Positions 56,801 through 64,000 of a DNA stretch of 64,000 bases are shown here, piece by piece. The notes beneath the pieces were generated by a model. The model was given only the letters and a program-made list of their open reading frames with translations. It was not told the origin of the DNA and made no database searches. The position numbers and the translations under genes were made by a program. Numbering within the stretch: position 1 is the stretch's first letter; every line of letters starts with the position of its first letter. The DNA comes from Papilionanthe hookeriana x Papilionanthe teres. Lineage: Eukaryota > Streptophyta > Magnoliopsida > Asparagales > Orchidaceae. Where the stretch lies: assembly GCA_022702705.1 (NCBI GenBank), contig CM040439.1, positions 25,892,142 through 25,956,141 of the forward strand, given 5' to 3'.

Positions 56801-59800
56801 ATGTCGTCTACCAGTTCCCTTGAGCTTGAAGTCTTCATATCAAACCCTGGGTTGAATAGAAAGAATTCAATCCTTCATTTCATCCAGCAAAACTGAACCG
56901 GACCCACTACCAAACGGCTCCGAAACTGAACCCACTCTGGTGTTTTGCGACCCTCAATCTGACTCGCTTCACTTCAACGCACTTTGCGCAGTCATCGTGC
57001 GATAATGAGGTGAAGCAAATCTCACGGGCTTCAAATCACATCGTACGAGTTTAAAATCACAGGTGATAGGCTATTAAAAATAACACATTCTACAGTGAAA
57101 TACTTTATATTTAATATTATGTATATAATTTTGAATTTTAATAAAAAATATCATATAACAACTAAAGTGTGTATATATATGAATGTTATGAGTGCCCACA
57201 TGTGTGAGCAAAATAAGATTTCATGGAAAGTTTAGGCTTCAGAGTAACACATTTAAACAATCCAGAGTGTCGCTTCATAGAAGACCCGTTGGAAAATAGT
57301 ATCACTTGCTACATATTCATAACCAAATAATAGCAGTAATATCAAATGCCCATAATCTCACATTCCACTTTTTACGTGCGAACAAAATAAAACCTTAGTT
57401 TAATGACATAGTGCGGAGGAAGATCTGGATTTGCATTTATAGTCAATGTGAACATATATTCCGCATCCTAATAATGAAAATTTATTTAGGCTGATTCAGA
57501 ACATTAACAATGCTGCTGAAAGAATGTTTCATTGCTGTTCAGGAACTTGAAGTTTGATAAGTCGAGTATCTTAAAGCTAATACTAAAGAAATGAAACAAC
57601 CGGTCATGTCAAAAAGGGGAAAAGGGGCTATGCAAAACCTGTTACATATCCTTTAAAAGTACCTACTAGTTTGCTTCCCACTCAAACTAGTACAACAATA
57701 AATGCTCTTTGGCCAAGAAAACAGGTAACTGTTAGGCAACAAATTAATCCCACTTTTCCGTAAACTAGGGTGTTGCAGTTAAAGAGCAGGGTATTTCCCT
57801 GTAGAACAATAGTTCTCTATACCATCCAAGCTGGCAGAATTGTACAAGGACAGCAAGAGGGTCCATAAACAAAGCCTATAAATAGAACAACTTTGGGCAG
57901 TAAGGCTAAGAAGCAATTATTGTAGACTGCATGGCGCACAGAAAAAATGTTTCTATTTACATATACTAAATAAAAGTTAGAAGAAAAGTGAACGAGTAAT
58001 AAGTGTAAAATCGAATGCATAATGGCAAATTGTTGTTTAAACAGGCTATTGAAGAAAGCCTTTTCAACAAACGTGTTCAAATTAAGCCTGAACAAATGAA
58101 ACCGTAAACTAGTTTAAGTAAGAGGCATAAAAGCTTTTGCAAATCAGATTTAAAAAATGGATGAATATTACCAAATACAGTTCTTCCATTCGTATCAATA
58201 TGATCTAAAGAAATTTCTAAAATAGAAGAGCAACAATTATGCCACTAATCCATATTCCATCACGCAATTCACCTTTCACTTACCAATAAATTGAGTTCAA
58301 ATAGCAATGCAGTTGAGTGTGAGCTTAGGGGAGGGCTGGAAAGGGTTTGGGTCACTACACTACAACCCAAGTAGCAAGGGGTCCCAGAAAGAGCCAGGAG
58401 ACGATAAAGGGGAAGGAAGAAGCGAAAGTAAATGAAGATGATAGAGAAGAGGGTAACAAGTCATGGAAGAGGAGCTGAAAAACAAGTGGGCAAGCTATTG
58501 ATCCAATATAGAGGAAAAGAATTGTATGATCTAGCAATGCTGTTGAGTGTGAGTTTAGAAGAGGTTCGGAGAGGGGTTGGGTTAGGACAAACTTGCACTA
58601 CGGCCCAAGTAGCAGGGGCAGGTGGGCCAAGAAAGAATCAGGACATGACAGAGGGGAAGGAAGAGAAGGTAGATAAAGATGATAGAGTAGACGGCTACAA
58701 GTCATGGAAGAGGAGTTCAAAAACAGAGGCGGGAAAACTATAGATCCAATATAGAGAAGCAGTGTATGATCGGAGAGATAGGGGAGAGGAAAATATCAAG
58801 AAGAGGTAGAAGTAGTAAAGGGAGGCATGATCAACATGCACTATAGTCCAAGTTGCAAGGGACAACAACAAATAAGGAGAGACAGCAGTGGGAAAGAAAA
58901 GAAAGAAAATGAGCTGATGGAAGACAGCGGAGGAGAAGGAAAGGGTGGAAAGGAAAAGATCAGAAAGTAGTGGAAACAAGGACATGGTAAAGGAGATAAA
59001 ATATAGTGAACAACCAAACAGTTGGATGAGAAGGAAGAAGATAGGGCAAAGTAACAGATCTCAATTTGCAAGTATTACAACAACAAAGCCTTAATCCCAC
59101 TAAGTGGGGTCGGCTGCATAAATCCTTTTTCTACATTGCGTGCTATTTAGTATAATTTCATTTAATTCTAATAATTTAAGATTATTTTTTATACAATAAG
59201 CTCAAATCTTCCTAGGTCTACCTCTGCCTTTCTTAACATGAGTCGAATCTAAAACATCTACTCTCCTAACCGGCTCATCAGATGTTTGACGTTTATGTGA
59301 CCAAACCATCTAAATCTGTCTTTTTGTCAATCACTAGAGCTACACTAATCCTATCATGGATATATTTATTTCGCATAAACAAGCTAAATCATTCGGTTGA
59401 CGAGCGAGTTAAAGCTGGCTCAAGATATCCTGGCTCACAGGCTAAAAGAGCTAAATTCTCAAGTCAATTATCAAGGATGATTTTCAAGCAAATTATTGAT
59501 CCGAACTCAAGCCAGCTCATGAGATAATTCGGCTCAGTTATATCCCTCTTGGTTCATCCCATCAACCGGAGCATCTTAAATATATAAACAATAATTGACA
59601 GTTTGATGGTCAAGCAGTGGATAAATGAGAAGCTGCCTATGACTCTATTTGAAAGGAAAAAAAAAAGATAAAAAAACGACATCAAAAGCTTTTAAGCTTA
59701 CATAATAACACTGTAAATTTAAACAGGATAGGAATCAATCAGACTCAAATTTCCCGAGTCATTGCCATTACTCCAATCTAAAGGAGCAGTTCAAGCATTA

Positions 59801-61926
59801 GAGATCCAATGTTTGAAAGATCACACAAGGTTTTCACTTCAATTGAAGAGGAGCATATTCCAAGGTATGTAGCTGAAGATTAATCTTTAGTTGAGTATCA
59901 GGAGCTGATGAGTCATCATGTAAAACAAATCGAAGTTTCATAGGAAGGTATAAAAGAAGACGACCCAATATGAGCATATGTTGACCAAAGCACATGGTGC
60001 AAAAAAGGATGAACATAATTCAATCGAACATCAAGAATTAAAGCCAGCATGTGCTTCAGCAGACATATGAAATTAATAATAGCATCTGATTTACATAATA
60101 CCTGTCAGGGTTTGATGAACTGTAAAACATTGGGCTAGCCCGTCTGAATCCATTTGTTTTAAATCCAGACACAGCTACAACTACTCATGCTATTCATGTA
60201 TGGAAGAAGAAAAGTTATTTTAGCCACATTTAGTTCCAAGAAATTTTGAAGGTATTTATAGAGTTAACCAATATTTATTTCTAAATACATCTAATCAAAT
60301 GACATAACCTAGCAAATTCATCATTTTTTTATAACACTTTTTAATTCCAAGAAACAAAATGAACCCTAACAAAAGATAAAAATTGTCAGATGGAATAAAC
60401 GATGAGAGAGAAGTGAAAAATAAATCAACTCTAGGGGCACTCAGATTATGAGGGATAAATAAAATCTGATTGTACTTTACTAGTATAAATGCAAACAATA
60501 CTTAAAAAAAGAGCACGAGCACAAAAAGATCAGCAAAGTATCCACCATAACAAAATCCTGCAGAAGACTGCTTTGCTGAATGACTTCCACTAAATGATGC
60601 GAATATCTAAAAAAACTACTGATCTTATGACTTTGTTAATTAAAAAAACTTGCACCGTTCATATAAAAAGATTGAGAACATTGAAAACCATTTCCATAGT
60701 TTTCATGACTGAAGAATGGGCAGGAAAAGCTCTATTTTTAAAATTTATACAAGCATACACATCATAGTAAAGGCTTTAAAGAAACAAAACCATTCCTTAG
60801 CATTAACATGTTAAGAAGTTCAAACATGTAGCATAGATTAACAGGGCATTGCCATGCTTATCATATTTTGATGTGCAACTGCTATCCATGAATGAAGTAA
60901 AAGGTGCTAAATGCATCCAAATATCGCCCCCATAGCTTAACAGATTATTCTTAGGTTTATCATGCTTTGATATGCAATTACTATCAACAAATTCAATTTA
61001 CAGCTGGATCCATCCTAATATTGCCATGTTTATCATGCTATAATCTTATGATTTTACTCTTCAAAAACCTAGCACTCATTGAAGGAATGAAAACACTGAA
61101 ATCCATTTAAATAACTTCCATGACAAAAAATGAAAAGAAAATAGGTATATTTTGACATTTATAATAGCACACAAGTCATAGTAAAGGCTTAAAAGGAAAT
61201 ATAAGACGATCCTTAAAATTAACATGTGATGTTCAGAATTGTACCTTAAGATTAACAGGCCATGTTTATCATGCTATGATGTGCAACTTCTATCCACAAA
61301 TTCAATTTATCGAAAGGGGTGATAGATGCATCTTAATATTGCTTGATTACGCCTATTATATACATAACTAACCCACTCAACAAATAGTTCAAACATAGCA
61401 CATCTAAGAAACATACTAATAGAACCACACAACATTGAAACATAGAAAATATGCCATCTAGAACACATCCAGTACCAGCATGAATACAGGTCATGCAATA
61501 GAAAGACAACTATTCACCAAATTCAGAACAAAACTAGCAGCATTAGATCATTAATTGCGGCTATTCAAATGGTTACCCTTAATAATTTGCAGGTTGAATT
61601 GGAAAAAGGGGCGGGGTGATTAAAAAATTTGAGCAAAGAAAAATAAATTGATTGATGATGTGAACTCACACATGCTGTAAGGTGGCATGGAACACTATGT
61701 TCCCAATGGCAAGTATCATATTTGAGATGTGAAGAATGCTAAATCTTTTCTCAAATCGTTGCCTTAATGCGTTTATAAGGCCGATGAGTGCCAAAATAAT
61801 ACAAGGAATGTTGGAGATAGTATTATAAAATTCTGCAATATACGAGGAACGAGCATAGTTTTCTTCACACAGCTCTGTTGTGGAAGTCACAGGCCCCCAG
61901 AAGCTTGATACCATGCTCTCTGCCAT
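50049..61926 (-). CDS. ACER: Alkaline ceramidase (ACER/YPC1-type), complete, two coding exons
   Basis: Exon 61926-61670 and exon 50562-50049 join in frame to 256 codons plus stop, the usual size of plant alkaline ceramidases. These multi-pass endomembrane hydrolases cleave ceramide to a sphingoid base and a fatty acid. The calcium-site signature CEENY...AEFYN is at residues 20-35. The predicted catalytic zinc ligands are H80 (in FHATLQ), D91 (SDETPM), H206 and H210 (GHAWWHVFMG). About seven hydrophobic segments are visible. Start MAESMVSSFWGPVTSTTELC is the natural N-terminus. The donor GTGAGTTC follows CATGT at 61670, and the acceptor CTGTTTCAG precedes 50562. The intron is 11.1 kb and filled with TEs. 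A CAG acceptor just before 62024 suggests a spliced 5' UTR. Confidence 0.93.
50606..50703. mobile_element. MITE, TTTACATA family, copy 8 (short)
   Basis: A compact 98 bp copy: left GCATACGTAGTGCACAATTG, right inverted GTGGCATTTACATACATAGC with ACACAAG. It lies in the ceramidase intron, about 43 bp upstream of the exon 2 acceptor. Confidence 0.7.
53792..54877 (-). other. 1.09 kb segment splitting the hAT transposase: intron or insertion
   Basis: Removing it joins ...YVLVGRG to KMLMEM...PYADYYVDMM in frame. It starts GTAAGG and ends ATCTAG on the minus strand, so it can be an intron with canonical borders. The direct repeat AGGTAA at both borders would equally fit an insertion with a short target duplication. 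It holds an (AT)n(ATT)n run and a 137 aa frame of no known family (54612-54199). Confidence 0.5.
53841..53922. repeat. (AT)n(ATT)n microsatellite
   Basis: A pure AT run of about 55 bp followed by nine ATT units. Confidence 0.95.
55120..58290. other. Ceramidase intron, no recognised features
   Basis: AT-rich sequence with no gene. The short GC-richer patch at 56.88-57.06 kb shows no frame of interest. Confidence 0.45.
58300..59040. repeat. Tandem repeat of about 235 bp (two clear units, third diverged)
   Basis: Unit 1 (about 58300-58534) and unit 2 (about 58535-58772) share GCTGTTGAGTGTGAG-type starts, CACTAC.GCCCAAGTAGCA, ACAAGTCATGGAAGAGGAG and ATCCAATATAGAG. The purine-rich third unit to about 59040 keeps only parts. 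The Lys/Glu frame across it and the Ser/Phe/Leu frames opposite are by-products of purine richness. Confidence 0.75.
59075..59385 (-). pseudogene. 3' end of an RTE-type LINE
   Basis: ACAACAACAAAGCCTTAATC and CCACTAAGTGGGGTCGGCTG are the widespread plant RTE/SINE-type 3' tail. The part at 59240-59385 matches the C-terminal coding part of the LINE at 2.2-2.35 kb (compare ACTCTCCTAA...CCAAACCATCTAA in both). It is a 5'-truncated copy in the ceramidase intron. Confidence 0.75.
59390..61660. other. Ceramidase intron, no recognised features
   Basis: AT-rich. Short near-repeats occur at 60.77-61.28 kb around 'TAACAGGCCATGTTTATCAT' and 'CATAGTAAAGGCTTAAA' (two to three diverged copies about 400 bp apart), suggesting an old tandem duplication. 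No gene. Confidence 0.4.
61670..61926 (-). CDS. ACER: Alkaline ceramidase, exon 1
   Basis: The exon encodes residues 1-85 and the first two bases of codon 86, including the luminal/cytosolic CEENYARSSYIAEFYN segment, the first two membrane helices and zinc ligand H80. The strong donor GTGAGT is at 61669-61664. Reading on gives an immediate stop (HV*), so splicing is required. Confidence 0.92.
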
Positions 61927-62024
61927 TTCTCCGAGTCCTTTTGATTAAATCAACTCCTCAGTTTGAAAGCCACATAAATTAAACCTAGCTCTGAGCCATT
62001 GGAAACATTGAAAAATAAATGCAC
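61927..62024 (-). other. Probable 5' UTR exon of the ceramidase gene
   Basis: A good acceptor (TTCTTGCAG, minus strand) ends just before 62024. The 98 bp between it and the ATG at 61926 have no upstream ATG in frame that makes a conserved extension. The position of any further 5' exon is not visible. Confidence 0.35.
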
Positions 62025-63251
62025 CTGCAAGAACCGTATAATAAATATAAAAAATAAATGTAATGTTCGTATGTCATCATAACAGCATCCTGCAGCCTCA
62101 AGCAATGCAAAAAAAAAACAAGAGAAATCGATCATATTGACGACTCTCTCTCTCTTCGAATGAACTTCAAGTCTGAAGTATCATTTTTAAATTCCCAAAA
62201 AAAATAAAACTGAAGAATCATTAAACATTCTTTAAAAAAATCATTGGATTAATAACAATATAACAATAAGCATATCTGAGTTAACTCTAAGTAATTTAAA
62301 AGCTAGAACCTTCATGCACTAAGAACTCAACCGAGAAGCTGGTCTCTTGCACACATCCTACTTCAGTCATGGACCATTGTTATTTTTTTTAATCGACTTA
62401 ATCTTACAAAGTCCCGCTATATTTTTTTTTTAAAGCTTTCAAGATTTAATGCAATAAGTGTTAGTATATAATCATATGGGACTAAAATAAAACACAAAAG
62501 AAATCCTAAACAAAGATAGTTAATATTAAAAAGAGAAATATAAGGTAGCAGCATCAACAACAATGGCATTTCAGATCATCACCAAACATTAAATAGATAT
62601 AAAAAATAGAGGCCAGTAAACAAGAACTCTCCTTGTTTGTCTAACTCTTCTCTCATTGATTATTATCCTATTTATTGTGTGACACATGCAACAAGGTAGG
62701 GAAAGCTTTTAGCCACCGTGCTTTTTTTAAATTAATTTATTGCCATCTTCTTCCTTTTTTACTTCAAGATTGAAATATCAGGCCAATTACACTAATTACT
62801 TTTCGCTGCCCCTCTAATTTTGCAATTCACTGCCAACTCTATTCCCAGGTAAACTAACCATCACAGGATGGTCTGAGTTGCTGCATTTAAAAAGCATTTG
62901 AGATTAATTTAGATGATCTTTCAGTTGATCAAGAATTATATGCTTAAATATTAGACTAATTGTAAAAGGACTGTGTCGATCTTGCCGGCACAATTTTCAA
63001 CAAATAAAAATTATAAAAGATATGACCAAAGTTCTGCTCTCCAAGGGTTAATGAATATGAGAATCAGTTGATATCTATTATACAAAAGATGGTTCATTTT
63101 GTTCCATTTGCCATCGATTTAAGCCAGATTTTGAAATGCTAGGCTGGGGGGATTCATTGGTCACAGAAGATTTCATTAGTCAGAATAAAAATGGATGTAT
63201 TTGAAAAGCATATTGTAAGCTTAAAGAGCGCTCACATTCAAGCATGTAGGA

Positions 63252-63990
63252 AATATGAGGACATAAAGAAACAAGCGCAACACATTGAAATAGTTTTATC
63301 CAGGAAATTTAATCAAGCTTGAAGTTTATATAGAAGTTGATTAAGGCTTTATTTGGGACAGTATTCTCACTACTCTTTTTAGATTGCTACCATACATCTA
63401 TTTGGCTCCAACATTCCTGACGCTTATTAGAAACTTATTTAGTGAGAAGTTGCCTTGAAAAACAAATTTGCTAAAATGTGGCAGATTATAAGAAAAATGT
63501 TATTTCATTTTTTCAAAATAAAAAAAAATATATATATTTATAATACCCACAGCATCTTTAAAAAAATTTACTTTCCTGTAAGCAATATGTATACCAATTT
63601 CAAAGCTGGCAGAGGTAATAGAATATGAGGATCTAAAGAAACAAGCGCAGCACATTGAAATAGTTTAATCCTGGAAATTAAATCAAGCTTGAAGTTTATA
63701 TATACAAGTTGATTAAGGCTTTATTTGGGATAACATTCTCACTACTTTTCTTTTTAGATTGCTGCCATACATCTATTTGGCTACTACAATCATAACGCTT
63801 TTTAGAAACTTACATAGTGAGAAGTTGCCTTGAAAACCAAATTTGCTAAAATGCGGCAGCTTATAAGAAATATTCTAGTCCACTTTTTCAAAAAAAAAAA
63901 AAAATTTATAATACTCACAGCATCTTTAGAAAAAAAAATACATTCCTTTAAGTAATATGTATAACAATTGACAGAGAGGTAATAAACAAC
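63252..63990. repeat. Direct tandem duplication, unit about 370 bp
   Basis: The block from GAGGACATAAAGAAACAAGC at 63258 recurs from GAGGATCTAAAGAAACAAGC at 63627 and runs to about 63990. Shared blocks include ACATTGAAATAGTTT, GATTAAGGCTTTATTTGGGA, CATACATCTATTTGGCT and GTGAGAAGTTGCCTTGAAAA. Divergence is modest. There is no coding content. The repeat may continue past the right edge. Confidence 0.85.
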
Positions 63991-64000
63991 CCTTTGGAGA

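Noticed and set aside
58432..59071. Long Lys/Glu (plus) and Phe/Leu/Ser (minus) frames
   Set aside because: By-products of the purine-rich tandem repeat.
1..64000. tRNA, rRNA or CRISPR array
   Set aside because: Looked for cloverleaf A/B boxes, rRNA-like cores and regular spacer repeats; none convincing.

Overview
This is nuclear DNA from a plant, most likely a flowering plant. Three intron-containing genes of plant-type families lie in a background rich in transposable elements (TEs). The sequence is AT-rich, with poly-(AT) microsatellites, intron-size expansion by TEs, and remnants of Ty3/gypsy, RTE-type LINE, hAT, CACTA, Harbinger-like and Mutator-like elements. I found nothing bacterial, viral or organellar. 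The species cannot be fixed from the sequence; the ~11 kb introns suggest a medium to large genome.

Layout, left to right. 0.3-7.3 kb is intergenic or intronic repeat: microsatellites, a dead RTE-type LINE (minus strand, 2.15-4.65 kb), a Harbinger-like MITE and a gypsy integrase remnant. 7.3-23.4 kb (minus strand) holds six exons of an IDM1-like gene encoding a tandem PHD-finger/GNAT chromatin protein. Its 10.8 kb fourth intron has absorbed antisense gypsy pieces, a LINE scrap and several MITEs, and its last exon(s) lie beyond the left edge. 23.4-35.8 kb has no host gene. It holds a perfect Mutator-type MITE at 24.75 kb, a long unassigned AT-rich repetitive tract at 26-32.8 kb, and the right end of a CACTA transposon at 33.5-34.95 kb. 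36.0-40.2 kb (plus strand) is a complete three-exon FRIGIDA-like gene. 40.2-49.5 kb has several copies of one MITE family, a second Mutator-type fold-back element at 43.3 kb and an eroded TE-like tract at 44-47 kb. 50.0-61.9 kb (minus strand) is a complete two-coding-exon alkaline ceramidase gene whose 11.1 kb intron carries a degenerate hAT transposase and an RTE LINE tail. 62-64 kb is upstream sequence with a ~370 bp tandem duplication.

The three genes do not form a pathway. One is a chromatin reader/acetyltransferase-like protein, one a FRIGIDA-family coiled-coil nuclear protein, and one a membrane sphingolipid hydrolase. The most interesting structure is a pair of Mutator-like MITEs (24746-24949 and 43345-43746). 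Both have 9 bp target duplications, and their terminal inverted repeats are themselves hairpins. Between the two arms of the second element, stem bases have changed in complementary pairs, as if the hairpin itself is conserved.
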